Positions 45,950 through 55,271 of a stretch of DNA of 64,000 nucleotides are shown in pieces. The DNA is from Paenibacillus plantarum (GTDB lineage: Bacteria > Bacillota > Bacilli > Paenibacillales > NBRC-103111): contig NZ_WHNY01000026.1 in the NCBI RefSeq assembly GCF_013141695.1, positions 62,001-126,000 on the forward strand, written 5' to 3'. The position numbers and the translations under genes were made by a program. Every line of letters begins with the position of its first letter. Within the stretch, counting starts at the first letter, position 1. The notes beneath the pieces were generated by a model that was not told the origin of the DNA, ran no database searches, and saw only the letters and a list, made by a program, of their open reading frames with translations.

Positions 45950-46159
45950 CTAGCGTTTGAAACCTTGCAGTTGTTGTTCAGCGATTTGTACTAGTCTCTT
46001 CGTGATTGTACCACCGATTGAACCTGCGTCGCGAGTAAGGAGATTTCCATTATAACCATTTGGTTGCAAGGCAATCCCTAATTCTTGTGCAACTTCATAT
46101 TTCAATTGATTTAAAGCGGCTTTGGCCTGTGGAACTAGCAATGTGTTGTTGTTAGCCAT
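45950..46159 (-). CDS. Alpha/beta-type small acid-soluble spore protein
   Basis: 69 residues. Both SASP signatures are present: KYEVAQELGI (containing the germination-protease site) and DAGSIGGTITKRLVQIAEQQL, which binds DNA. It coats spore DNA and is degraded at germination, so the organism forms endospores. AGAAGGAGTG precedes the ATG and a sigma-G-like promoter lies upstream. Confidence 0.97.
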   Translation of the reverse strand: MANNNTLLVPQAKAALNQLKYEVAQELGIALQPNGYNGNLLTRDAGSIGGTITKRLVQIAEQQLQGFKR

Positions 46160-46190
46160 TCGTAAATCACTCCTTCTTGTGGTGTAAACT

Positions 46191-46221
46191 TAGGATGTGG
46201 AGTGTAAGGAAATCTTATACA
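46191..46221 (-). promoter_or_regulatory. Candidate sigma-G promoter of the spore-protein gene
   Basis: TGTATA at 46221-46216 and CATCCTA at 46197-46191 on the minus strand, separated by 18 nt, match the forespore sigma-G pattern (TGAATA, CATACTA) and suit the regulated gene. Confidence 0.5.
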
Positions 46222-46230
46222 TTCAAATAT

Positions 46231-47985
46231 TTATTTTTCATGTTTTAATGGAATGACAATGGAGAACGTTACGCCAGTCTCTTGCGTTGTGAAATCAATA
46301 CTTCCTTTATAGCGTTCAATTAACTGCTTAATAATATGAAGGCCAAGACCTTTATTGTTCTTTCCTTGTTTGGTCGAGAAGCCTGATTCAAATATTCTTG
46401 TGTGGATGTCAGGAGTAACAGGATTACAAGAATTCTGCACCTGAATCGTGAGTTGGTTAGCTTGAACAATGCCTTCCACATTGATTTTTCTTTCGTTGAC
46501 AGGCAACTCGATCGTCGCGTCAAAGGCATTATCGATTAGATTGCTTAATATGCGGACTAAGTCCGTGGTTTTAATCGTCGTGAGTCGCAAATTTTCCATA
46601 TTTTTAAAATCAACTTGCATGTCAATGTTATGCACTTCGGATTGTGCCAACTTCGCTTGGATAATTCCGCTTAATGCTGGAATATTAATTTCAACCGCTT
46701 TAATTTTGTTATCCATCATTTTCGCTTCTTGGATTAGAGGATCTATGTAGTCTTGCAGACTTTCATATTTCTTTAATTTAATCATCCAGGAGATGGTTGT
46801 AATATGGTTGATGATATCATGACGCTGTTCTTTGATCGACTGAACAATCGAATTAATATTCGCCAGATACACATCTTGAACTGTTTTCACAGCTCCTTCA
46901 TTCTTCTTCCGCGTAACCGAATACAGAATGATAATAACAACGCAGACTAACAGTGTGACAATGCTCATGAATATAAAAACTTCACGAAACTGCTGATGTA
47001 ATGTTTTTTCGATCTGTGTGTAATCGGTTGCAACCATAACCACTTTGGGTAAGTCATCACGCTTATACTTCAGATTGGTTGTGACCATCGGTGTAAAGCT
47101 TTTTAGAATGTTCGTTCCATTAATTACAACATTGTAAAACACCGTACTGTTCTTGGTCAGCGCTTCCTTTATTTTGCTCTCTTCAATGCCGTCCCTATAC
47201 TTATAGCTGCCGTTTAATAAGAGTCGCTCTGAATACCAGCTAGCCCTATTATTTGGTGTTGGCGTTTTATCAAAAATCTTTTCCGGATTTAGGACGCCAA
47301 TCTCAATTAAATTTCCTTTATTATTGTCAAGGAGCTCCTGGATACTAGCATCCACACCTACTTTTTGGCGATAATGTTCAAGGCTGCTGGATACGTCCAA
47401 ATAGGGATTAATAATATAATTCGTCGTTCCGTCGTAATATTCTCCCCATTTCCTGATATTGGCATCATCCGTCGAAGCAGTATCAATCGGGCCACTCCAG
47501 AAATTTTCGAGGGTCAAGCCAGTACCTACATCTACACTTTTACGATCCGTTAACTGTAATTGCGCTGAATATACGATCCCCCACGTTTTCGAGCTTGCGT
47601 TGATTTCTTTGGGATCCGAGGATCTTACCCCAATGAAATCATCACCTCGTCTCTCGAATAATGTAATCCCTTTAATATTCAATTCCTTCGCCAAGGTAAC
47701 CAGTTGTTCGTTCGTGACTTGGTGGAAATCAGGATGTAAGGACTTCTGAATAACAATCGAAGCGGTCCGTAGTTCATGACCCAACATTTCATCATAAGTT
47801 GCCTCTACTTCACTTTGCTTTCCAAGTTCCGCAGAAATCGTAGAAGTCACTAATTGTATTTTCTCTTTTTGATGATTATTTAGAAGCACCTTCGAATGTT
47901 GAAAATAAGTTAGATTCATACTTAATATGGCGATTAAGAAAATTAGTATTGTTTTTAATGGGAACTTGTCTACTGATGAAAACAT
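46231..47985 (-). CDS. Orphan sensor histidine kinase with extracellular sensor and SpoOB-type acceptor
   Basis: 584 residues. Membrane helices at about 9-27 and 334-357 enclose a large extracellular (double-Cache-like) sensor. The acceptor segment EQRHDIINHITTISWMIKL, with His at about 389, is of the SpoOB/DcuS/AgrC type, followed by an ATPase domain (RILSNLIDNAFDAT, NNKGLGLHIIKQL). No response-regulator gene adjoins it; neighbours are a spore protein and a phosphotransferase. GAGGGAGTC precedes the ATG. Confidence 0.9.
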   Translation of the reverse strand: MFSSVDKFPLKTILIFLIAILSMNLTYFQHSKVLLNNHQKEKIQLVTSTISAELGKQSEVEATYDEMLGHELRTASIVIQKSLHPDFHQVTNEQLVTLAKELNIKGITLFERRGDDFIGVRSSDPKEINASSKTWGIVYSAQLQLTDRKSVDVGTGLTLENFWSGPIDTASTDDANIRKWGEYYDGTTNYIINPYLDVSSSLEHYRQKVGVDASIQELLDNNKGNLIEIGVLNPEKIFDKTPTPNNRASWYSERLLLNGSYKYRDGIEESKIKEALTKNSTVFYNVVINGTNILKSFTPMVTTNLKYKRDDLPKVVMVATDYTQIEKTLHQQFREVFIFMSIVTLLVCVVIIILYSVTRKKNEGAVKTVQDVYLANINSIVQSIKEQRHDIINHITTISWMIKLKKYESLQDYIDPLIQEAKMMDNKIKAVEINIPALSGIIQAKLAQSEVHNIDMQVDFKNMENLRLTTIKTTDLVRILSNLIDNAFDATIELPVNERKINVEGIVQANQLTIQVQNSCNPVTPDIHTRIFESGFSTKQGKNNKGLGLHIIKQLIERYKGSIDFTTQETGVTFSIVIPLKHEK

Positions 47986-48054
47986 GCTTACGACTCCCTC
48001 AACAGCATTTTGTATCCTTATTATAAAGCAAATATGTCGAATTTTGCAGTTTTT

Positions 48055-49032
48055 TTAAAATAATTGTCCTTTGGTGTATTTTAGATAATCGAAAACGATT
48101 TTTAGTATCTCAAGTGTTTCCTTATACTGCTGTAAAAGGGCTGATTTCTCAAATCTTTCGTGGGCGATATCCTCTTCTATTAAAAGCAACAACCAGAAGG
48201 AATACAACGCACTGTATTTATGATAATCCGAAATGAAGTTACCTTGTGTTGGAGATTGAAGGTTCTCGCGAACGGAAATATATCTAGCAAGAATTGCGAG
48301 ACGTGAATCCTCCTGGATGACCAATCGCCTGTATTGCGGGCTCGTAATGTCCATCAACGTATACAGATCCCAGAATACGCTATTCGTATGAGCGTACTCC
48401 CAATCGAAAATATAGACTTGATTTTTCATCTCGGCGATGTTTAACGGATACAAATCTCCGTGCGCAATAACGATTTCATTTTCAAATTGATCCTGGCGTA
48501 GAATATCCTCATAAAAGTAAGTGATATGCTCATCTCGAAATCCTAGACGCTCGAATAATTGCCTCGTTTGCCTATCCTTAGCCAAAATATAACGCTGAAT
48601 TTCCTTAATTTTCGGAGTGTGACCCTCAAATTGTTCAGGTAGAAGTGATGTCGGCAAGAGATGCCAATAAGGGATAAATTCTGAAGTTTTTAACATCATC
48701 TCACTGCTGAAGTTATGCTCCAATTCGCCCAAATCTTCGAAAACCATCCATTCCTTTTCCGGCTCCAGCGTTTGAGAAGCGAAGAGGATCTTGGGGATGT
48801 TCACCTCAGGAATTCGGACGAATAAATTCGCTTGCAGCCATACTTCTTTTCCCTTATTGGGATAGTTCGTAAGTGGTTTATAAATAAAACTCGATATCGT
48901 ATCAACTACATTCACCTGAATGCGCTCAACCTTCTGACCATTACGACCCACGTAGATAACTTCTCTTACATGCGGAATACCATCACGAACCTTGCCAGAT
49001 TCTAAGAAGATTCTCTCGTTCATTGCTGTCAT
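48055..49032 (-). CDS. Aminoglycoside phosphotransferase-family (APH/choline kinase fold) protein
   Basis: 325 residues. The kinase-fold catalytic loop is IVIAHGDLYPLNIAE and the magnesium motif is VYIFDWEYAHTNSVFWDLY. GGTGAGAAATA precedes the ATG. Family members phosphorylate antibiotics, choline, sugars or other small molecules; the long C-terminal helical part resembles spore-coat CotS-like and choline-kinase-like relatives. It is divergent from the next gene. Resistance should not be assumed. Confidence 0.82.
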   Translation of the reverse strand: MTAMNERIFLESGKVRDGIPHVREVIYVGRNGQKVERIQVNVVDTISSFIYKPLTNYPNKGKEVWLQANLFVRIPEVNIPKILFASQTLEPEKEWMVFEDLGELEHNFSSEMMLKTSEFIPYWHLLPTSLLPEQFEGHTPKIKEIQRYILAKDRQTRQLFERLGFRDEHITYFYEDILRQDQFENEIVIAHGDLYPLNIAEMKNQVYIFDWEYAHTNSVFWDLYTLMDITSPQYRRLVIQEDSRLAILARYISVRENLQSPTQGNFISDYHKYSALYSFWLLLLIEEDIAHERFEKSALLQQYKETLEILKIVFDYLKYTKGQLF

Positions 49033-49169
49033 TATTTCTCACCGTCCTAGTCCTGCTCATTATCTTAATTTACCATATCACAAATGTTAATAGGCATGAT
49101 ATCCACGAAAAAATATGATATATTTTGCATATAGAGTTAATTCATAGTCGCCATGGAGGCTTACTTATC

Positions 49170-50090
49170 ATGTTACATGTACTTGTAGACGAAAATGATC
49201 AAACAGCTTGGTATCCCAATTATCTCAGCGGTTTAAAAAAAGGACTTGATTCCGCGGGAGTCCCGTATACCTTTTCCCCTCAGCTGCCGGAGGACCCACA
49301 GACTCCCGTTTTGATCACACGCTTCACGCTATTTGATATGATCAAAGAAGCAAGTCCAGTTCCCCAGCATCTGTATATTCAAGAACATGACGTCTGGAAC
49401 CCTTTCACGAACGTGTTAGACTTAGAGTCATTATGGATTTTCCGTCATCCCTCATTGAAAGCTATTTTCTATACGAATCCTAGCATGGTGCCTTGGGGCA
49501 AACGTTGCCTGCCTGCCGGATCACAAGTCGAAGTCATCGCAGCGGGCTTTCCTTATGACCATGACTATGTGAATGCCACCTTGAATGGCATCACACCTTC
49601 TAATGAGCGAGAGAAACTAATTGTCTTCCCAGGCCGAATGAATGAATTCTATCAGCCTTATCTCTCCGTCCGATTGGCATTTGAATTTATGGAGTTAGGG
49701 TATCGCGTAGTAATCGCCTCGCCTGTTACACCTTTGTCCCATTATCCAGTTGCCATGTGGAGAGAATTAGGCATTGAAGTGGGAAGGCTGCCGCATGCTG
49801 AGTATTATCAACTTTTATCCAAAGCAACAGCAGCGGTATCTGTCACGATTGGCGGTAGTCTCACCTTGGCGCTCTACGAAGCTCAGTTACTAGGCGCCAC
49901 GCCAATTGCACCAAAGGGAAGGGAAGATCTGCCTCCGTTCACCGAAATGTATAGCCCTAGATATGATCTGCTGCATCCAAGAGAAGCTATTGACATGGTA
50001 GAAAATAAAGTCCCTGTTACCATAGATACGCGTTGGTTCAGTATTGATGCCTATGTCCGAACAATACTGGATACAGTTTCCAACCATTAA
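49170..50090 (+). CDS. Glycosyltransferase group 1-like protein
   Basis: 306 residues from ATG 49170, chosen because ATGGAGGC precedes it; an upstream TTG is rejected. It has two Rossmann-like halves; the C-terminal half shows EKLIVFPGRMNEFYQPYLSVRLA, GYRVVIASP and LLSKATAAVSVTIGGSLTLALYEAQLLGATPIAPKG, the donor-binding pattern of GT-B enzymes including an ExxLLG-like segment. Donor and acceptor are unknown. It is a single gene ending before a repeat element. Confidence 0.7.
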   Translation: MLHVLVDENDQTAWYPNYLSGLKKGLDSAGVPYTFSPQLPEDPQTPVLITRFTLFDMIKEASPVPQHLYIQEHDVWNPFTNVLDLESLWIFRHPSLKAIFYTNPSMVPWGKRCLPAGSQVEVIAAGFPYDHDYVNATLNGITPSNEREKLIVFPGRMNEFYQPYLSVRLAFEFMELGYRVVIASPVTPLSHYPVAMWRELGIEVGRLPHAEYYQLLSKATAAVSVTIGGSLTLALYEAQLLGATPIAPKGREDLPPFTEMYSPRYDLLHPREAIDMVENKVPVTIDTRWFSIDAYVRTILDTVSNH

Positions 50091-50208
50091 ATTATGACAC
50101 GTACCTGCGAGATTTGGAATGGGTCCCGCCCACGCTGGAACGCCTATAAGACTTAGTTACTCCTAGTAAATAGTAAATAAACCAGTTAACTTCCGCTATT
50201 GTAGATGT

Positions 50209-50393
50209 TAACTGGAAAATCTACAGCTATTTATGCGAAATTTCCTCAAAAATTCGAATTAACTGGAAAACATGTAGGTAAAACTGCCTATTTTATTCAG
50301 ATCGGGCAAAATGGTTAAAATTAACTACAGATTTTCCATCTATTCTGGGTTTGTTCGGAAAACCCTAAGATTTAACTGTAGATAATCCATCTA
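50209..50393. repeat. Four-unit ++-- intergenic repeat element, family B
   Basis: Units at 50209-50232 and 50260-50283 (forward, TAACTGGAAAAT/C...), 50319-50342 and 50370-50393 (reverse); steps 51, 59 and 51 bp, total 185 bp, identical to the copies at 14997 and 36286. The central spacer has TGCC and GGGCA that could pair. It lies between two convergent genes, outside the terminator of the aldo/keto reductase gene. The remainder of the 50091-50457 spacer holds nothing else visible. Confidence 0.9.
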
Positions 50394-50406
50394 TTTGCCG
50401 GGAGAT

Positions 50407-50437
50407 AAAAAAACGCTCACTCCATAGGAGTGAACGC
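50407..50437. terminator. Terminator of the aldo/keto reductase gene
   Basis: GCGTTCACTCC / GGAGTGAGCG with a 3-nt loop followed by T7 on the minus strand, 21 nt after the stop. Confidence 0.88.
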
Positions 50438-50457
50438 TTCGCTTCAAACTCTAAACA

Positions 50458-51378
50458 CTAGGGAAGAACATTTCCCGCGGCACGATATATCTCATACCAT
50501 TCTTGACGAGTCAACTGAATATCGCCAGCTTTGGCGCAATCGATTAATCGATTGATATTCATTGTCCCCGTAACAGGCTGCATCCGCGCAGGATGACGAA
50601 GAATCCATGCAATCGCGATTGTCGTATTGGATACTTCATATTTCGCCGCGATTTCATCAATCTTCCCATTCAACTCTGGGAATTTCTCGTTATCAAGGAA
50701 AACACCTTCAAAGAACCCGTATTGGAATGGTGACCAAGGCTGAATCGTGATATCGTTCAATCGGCAGAAATCAAGAATGCCGCCATCACGGTCCACTGCG
50801 GAATCATTCAGCATATTCACGTTGATACCATTCGAAATCATCGTTGCGTTGGTAATGCTTAACTGCAACTGATTCGCTACAAGCGGCTGTTTGACCGACT
50901 TTTTCAGCAATTGAATTTGGAGAGGTGTCTGGTTGGAAACACCGAAATGTCTGACTTTCCCTGAGCTTTCCAGTAAATCAAACGCTTCAGCAACTTCTTC
51001 AGGCTCCACTAAAGCATCAGGACGATGTAGAAGCAGAATATCTAAGTAATCCGTTTTGAGCCTTTTCAAAATGTTGTCAACTGATTCCAAAATATGTTCT
51101 TTGGAAAAGTCGAACATCCCTTTGCGAATACCGCATTTGGACTGCAGTATAATTTTCTCTCGTACATCATCGTTCATATGGATGGCATCCGCGAAAATTT
51201 CCTCACAAGTCCCCCCACCATATATATCCGCATGGTCGAAGAAATTAGCTCCGATATCCAAAGCCCCTTGTACGAAGCGTTCAGCCTCAAGCTTGTCCAG
51301 CGAGTTAATTCTCATACAGCCTACTGCAATAACCGGAACTTCTAAGTTACTGGTTCCAAGTTTCATTGTTTTTATCAT
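50458..51378 (-). CDS. Aldo/keto reductase
   Basis: 306 residues from ATG 51378 (AAGGAGGAATTATTT upstream). The NADPH-dependent TIM barrel has catalytic Asp and Tyr in FFDHADIYGGG, Lys in ILQSKCGI and His in ILLLHRPDALVEP; RHFGVSNQTP and the C-terminal cofactor region RMQPVTGTMNINRL also match. It resembles the YdhF branch. Substrate unknown; the gene is alone between terminators. Confidence 0.93.
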   Translation of the reverse strand: MIKTMKLGTSNLEVPVIAVGCMRINSLDKLEAERFVQGALDIGANFFDHADIYGGGTCEEIFADAIHMNDDVREKIILQSKCGIRKGMFDFSKEHILESVDNILKRLKTDYLDILLLHRPDALVEPEEVAEAFDLLESSGKVRHFGVSNQTPLQIQLLKKSVKQPLVANQLQLSITNATMISNGINVNMLNDSAVDRDGGILDFCRLNDITIQPWSPFQYGFFEGVFLDNEKFPELNGKIDEIAAKYEVSNTTIAIAWILRHPARMQPVTGTMNINRLIDCAKAGDIQLTRQEWYEIYRAAGNVLP

Positions 51379-51496
51379 AAATAATTCCTCCTTCAAAACT
51401 GCATCACATACTACTTGTTCCTGAGTTACCTCTCCTATTGTCACACATTGCTAACTCATATTCAAGAATCGCGATCCCTGACATGTAGAACGAAGC

Positions 51497-51552
51497 AAAA
51501 AAACCATCCACACAATAGACAGCCGATTAGCTGTTTGTGCTGGATGGTTTCC
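51497..51552. terminator. Terminator of the GH5-like gene
   Basis: AAACCATCCA / TGGATGGTTT with an inner ACAGC/GCTGT stem and T7 on the minus strand. Confidence 0.88.
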
Positions 51553-51574
51553 ACAAGTTACCATGTATCGCTTA

Positions 51575-53506
51575 TCACTTTTTCAAATAAAAGATTGCCG
51601 CATCATTCGCGACCACGTTCACACTCAAGTTCCCGTTCCGATGCTGTGGACGCTCGCCATATAAGCTCTCTTCGACATGCCAGCCTGCTTTCATCACCAA
51701 TGGCACTTCTCTATCTTCCTCGGAGTAGTTGATCAAGACTGCAATCGTTGTGTTCACATCCGAAGGGTGCTCCGTAATCCCGATTTGCGGCTCGTTCACA
51801 TGAAGAACACGAGCGCCCCGCGCCTCTCGGGAAATGGTTTCATACATTTTCCAGTACGGAAATTGCTCCGGATTGTAGCTGACTCCTGGCTGTTGCGACA
51901 TCGCTAACTCGAGTGGCAAGGCACAGAAGTAGACGATCCCTTGGCCATAAGTTGCTTTGGTTAGTACGGGATTGCCATCCGCTTCTGCAGCCAAAACTTC
52001 CGCACGGTCGTTGCGGAAATCCAACTTAAACGTACTTGGAATGGTGAGCGGAATGTCGCCGCTATCCGCTTGTAGGTAAGCAACCGCTTCACTTGCTCTG
52101 CGACGGCGATTCTGTACAGTAAGCCCTGTCAGCTCTGCAAAGTTGAGCATATACCCGTCATTGGAGGACACATATAGTGTCGCACCTTCGCGGACTTTCT
52201 CCAGCAGCTGCTCCCAACGCTGCTTCGCAACCCCGAAGACGCCAGTTACGCAGGGCAACAGATAGAAGTTCGCATCCGGCAGCGGTTGATCCTCGAAGCG
52301 GAAGTCGATATCGAAACCGGCTTGCTTCGCTAACAGAAAGGCCCCAATGGCCGTAGCCCAATGATCCTGTGTGCTGTTAAGAATACATACAGCCTCGACG
52401 CTGCGCGCTGGCAGATTCTCGAAAGGCATGGCTTGAATGACTTTCTTGAGCCGGCCCATTTCATGCAGTGCTGGTTTTACGCGCCCTTCCTCCGTCATGA
52501 GCCCAAGCTCGCCTTCACAAGCTACCCAGTCATATGGTGCATGGTTAAGTTTCGTTTGATCATTCGCACACCACCACAACAAACCAGGAAGACCATGTGC
52601 CCACTGCGATAGCATGCTCGTACGTGCAAATGCCGCAGCGACCTCTTCACCGCAAACCATGGGTCCCATCGTTCCCATTTCCTCAGCGAAGCAAGGCTTC
52701 TCCCCAATCTGTGCGTACAACAAGCTTTCCATCGTGGCATGTATCGTTGGTCGCATCGAAGTCAATGGATCGAAATCCATGTAAGGTGTCCAGAACGGGT
52801 AAGGATGTGTTGTCAAAATATCCGTGAGCTCCCCTTGATCCTGCATCGTCCAGTTCCCCTTCGGATGCAAGCTATGCATCCCTGAAATGAGCGGACGCGT
52901 CACATCCTTCGCCTTAATCGCATTCGCAATAGAGGCCGTCCACACATAAGCCTCTTCTTGAGAGGCAACCTTGCCCATCACGTTACACTCGTTCCCGAGA
53001 TCCCAAGCAATGATGGAGTCGTTATGTTTCATTTGTTTCACGAAATACTGAACGAAGCGTACTTGCCAGCGAATGGCATCTGGATCGGTCAGAATCGCCT
53101 TGCCCCTAAGAGCAGGGGGAACGAACAACCGACCACTCATCCAGCCCGTGACTAGTCCGACAATCAGCTTGATGTCATACTTCTTGGCGATGTCCGTAAA
53201 GGCTTGAAAACGCGCCATCATTTCTTCAGACATGCCCGCTTTACCCGCTTCTGTATCCGGCAATCTTTCTTCACCGAACCGGTAACCGAAATGCTGCCCT
53301 TCCCCTGAGTACATATTCTCAATCGGCTGAAAATCCGGCCACAACGGGAATACTCGTATTACTTCAATACCCGCATCGGACAATCTGAGTAAATCAAGAT
53401 CGACCTGCTCGGGATTCCAATCCGACCACATCGCGGTTCCTGCATGCGACGCCCAATAATTACAGCCTACAAAAAATGTGCTTGGCAAATTTAATAACTG
53501 ATTCAA
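51575..53506 (-). CDS. Glycoside hydrolase, GH5/cellulase-like clan A
   Basis: 643 residues with a TTG start after AGGAGGAACGTATC. The TIM barrel shows VIRVFPLWPDFQP, the acid/base Glu in IIAWDLGNECN and the nucleophile Glu in KPCFAEEMGTMGP. From about 380 a flavodoxin-like, beta-galactosidase-trimerisation-like domain follows, and a beta-sandwich closes the protein. No signal peptide is seen, so it acts on imported mannosides, glucosides or galactosides; the exact sugar is not readable. Confidence 0.85.
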   Translation of the reverse strand: MNQLLNLPSTFFVGCNYWASHAGTAMWSDWNPEQVDLDLLRLSDAGIEVIRVFPLWPDFQPIENMYSGEGQHFGYRFGEERLPDTEAGKAGMSEEMMARFQAFTDIAKKYDIKLIVGLVTGWMSGRLFVPPALRGKAILTDPDAIRWQVRFVQYFVKQMKHNDSIIAWDLGNECNVMGKVASQEEAYVWTASIANAIKAKDVTRPLISGMHSLHPKGNWTMQDQGELTDILTTHPYPFWTPYMDFDPLTSMRPTIHATMESLLYAQIGEKPCFAEEMGTMGPMVCGEEVAAAFARTSMLSQWAHGLPGLLWWCANDQTKLNHAPYDWVACEGELGLMTEEGRVKPALHEMGRLKKVIQAMPFENLPARSVEAVCILNSTQDHWATAIGAFLLAKQAGFDIDFRFEDQPLPDANFYLLPCVTGVFGVAKQRWEQLLEKVREGATLYVSSNDGYMLNFAELTGLTVQNRRRRASEAVAYLQADSGDIPLTIPSTFKLDFRNDRAEVLAAEADGNPVLTKATYGQGIVYFCALPLELAMSQQPGVSYNPEQFPYWKMYETISREARGARVLHVNEPQIGITEHPSDVNTTIAVLINYSEEDREVPLVMKAGWHVEESLYGERPQHRNGNLSVNVVANDAAIFYLKK

Positions 53507-53621
53507 GATACGTTCCTCCTAGTAGTAGCTGACTATAACGTATCTCAAGCGTACATAAAGTTAGACGCATACACTATAATAAAAATACCAAAAAGTATAA
53601 CGATTCTACTTTTTGTAAGTC

Positions 53622-53652
53622 AAAGAACCGAGCAACAGCTGCTCGGCTCTTC
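53622..53652 (-). terminator. Terminator after the tannase-family gene
   Basis: AGAGCCGAGCA / TGCTCGGTTCT with 5-nt loop and TTCTTTG on the minus strand. It sits just after the original end of the tannase frame (53696), which supports that longer frame as the ancestral gene. Confidence 0.65.
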
Positions 53653-53695
53653 CAATCTCATCTCGCTAATTACTTCACGAACTTAATGACATCAT

Positions 53696-53806
53696 TTAAA
53701 CGAGGTATTTATCCGCTGGAATTGGAACTCCGCCTCGAGGATGTTCAACCCCTTGATAGCTAGCTGGCAAATTAGGATCTCCGGAAATGTAATCGGGAAG
53801 CTTCGG
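53696..53806 (-). pseudogene. Detached C-terminal tail of the tannase-family gene
   Basis: In the same frame directly after the TAA at 53809-53807 the sequence encodes 36 more residues (PKLPDYISGDPNLPASYQ, then GVEHPRGGVPIPADKYLV) before a second TAA at 53698-53696. The residue lost at the first stop was probably Tyr (PIFP-Y-PK), a one-base change. The tail is outside the catalytic core. Confidence 0.75.
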
Positions 53807-55231
53807 TTAAGGGAAAATAGGTCTTTGGAAGTCCATGCCATTCGGAGCAAAACCATCTATAAACGCGGTAGCGATAAGTGTATCTGGCGCTTTTTCGTGC
53901 TCAACCCAGTCAACCATTGCGGCTAAAATGTCATGTTCGCGATCAACTGGTAAACTGGAAACACCTCTAAAACCTATCTCATTCAACCCCGGTCCACCTC
54001 CACAATGACCCATTCCTGGCACAAGGAATAACCGGAAGAAATCCTGGGTTTGATCAAGGCCTCCCTGATGTTCAATCACTCGCTCATAGTAGTGGAGTGC
54101 ATCTTGATACGGCACAAGCGGATCCGCCATGCCAGTGTACAACAAGATTTTCCCACCTAGAGCTTTCATCTCGCTGACATCGGGATTATTTGCATTAAGA
54201 ATTGGCGCTAATCGCTCATTCAACGTATCCAAATCATGATCAAAATCAAATGTCGAATAATCGAAATCCGCCCCGAACACCCAATGAAATGGATATAACA
54301 GCGAAGATGGTAATTGTTCTGGATCTTGTTGAAGATCCAGCCCTCCCCCACAAGCCTCACTCCCAAATGGAAGTGGTGTGTAGATACGTTCGCCTGTTCG
54401 TGGATTGGTTGGACCCGCATAAATCAGCTTCAGTGCGGAGATCTGTTCTTCGGTGAGGCTAACCCCGTCATCGTCAACCTGTGAAGCCGCCAACGTCTCT
54501 GGGCCGAATTGCAGAACCCTTGGGTCAGTAAAGAAGTTATCACCATGAAGAACACCGCCATCCTTCCCCCGTCCATGTTCGACTACTTTGCGAGTTATGG
54601 ATGCAATTTGTTCTTTTGAAAAATGCGCACCTGTTCTTTGATTCGTTGCTTTGAAATTCCACAAAAATCCAGTATGCAAGTGAGTGCGATTGTTTGCTGG
54701 CGCCCCAGCGATAATGCCGTGGTAATCAGACGGATAGCGCTGAGCTTCCATTAACGCTTGTTGCCCACCCGTTGAACAACCCATGAAATAAGCGTAGCTG
54801 GCTGATTTTCTGTAATATAATTGGATGAGCGATTTCGCCGCTACCGTCATCTCGTGTGTGGCACGATAACCGAAATCCACCCATCGTTCAGGATGTCCTA
54901 TCGCCTCGAAGGCATTTGGCGAAGTGCCCATATCCGTATTCGCTGTCGCATATCCTCGCCGCACGCCAAGTGCAAGTGGATTGTAGCTAATATAACTTGC
55001 ACTACCTCCATTGCCCGTGCCGAGGAATCTGCCATTCCAATCTTGTGGCAGCCAAAGCTCCACTCGAATGTTAGAATCCGAGGTTGGCCTCAGCTGGAGG
55101 CAAACTCGGCAAAATTCTGGTAAGTCCGTAAAGATTCTACCGTCCTCTAAGGTGAGACTTCCTTCTGGCACCATTTGAACATCCATAATCGTACAACCAG
55201 GTATGTCAACATTCTTAAATATTCCTTCCAA
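53807..55231 (-). CDS. Tannase/feruloyl esterase-family protein, cut short by an in-frame stop
   Basis: 474 residues with a TTG start after AGGAGGAGGACG. The family CS-D-HC arrangement is complete: nucleophile in MGCSTGGQQA, Asp in YTGMADPLVPYQDA and His in VPGMGHCGGGPG, with the two adjacent Cys expected to bridge Ser and His. A calcium-loop-like insertion and lid domain lie between. No signal peptide is seen. Expected role is release of gallic, ferulic or related phenolic acids from esters. It starts 40 nt after the FAD oxidoreductase gene. The C-terminal 36 residues are removed by a TAA; the core remains, so activity may persist. Confidence 0.85.
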   Translation of the reverse strand: MEGIFKNVDIPGCTIMDVQMVPEGSLTLEDGRIFTDLPEFCRVCLQLRPTSDSNIRVELWLPQDWNGRFLGTGNGGSASYISYNPLALGVRRGYATANTDMGTSPNAFEAIGHPERWVDFGYRATHEMTVAAKSLIQLYYRKSASYAYFMGCSTGGQQALMEAQRYPSDYHGIIAGAPANNRTHLHTGFLWNFKATNQRTGAHFSKEQIASITRKVVEHGRGKDGGVLHGDNFFTDPRVLQFGPETLAASQVDDDGVSLTEEQISALKLIYAGPTNPRTGERIYTPLPFGSEACGGGLDLQQDPEQLPSSLLYPFHWVFGADFDYSTFDFDHDLDTLNERLAPILNANNPDVSEMKALGGKILLYTGMADPLVPYQDALHYYERVIEHQGGLDQTQDFFRLFLVPGMGHCGGGPGLNEIGFRGVSSLPVDREHDILAAMVDWVEHEKAPDTLIATAFIDGFAPNGMDFQRPIFP

Positions 55232-55271
55232 GACGCCGTCCTCCTCCTAAAAAATGTTCACCATATTGACT

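Noticed and set aside
48055..49032. Aminoglycoside resistance gene
   Set aside because: The fold is shared by many small-molecule kinases and no resistance-type signature or context is present.
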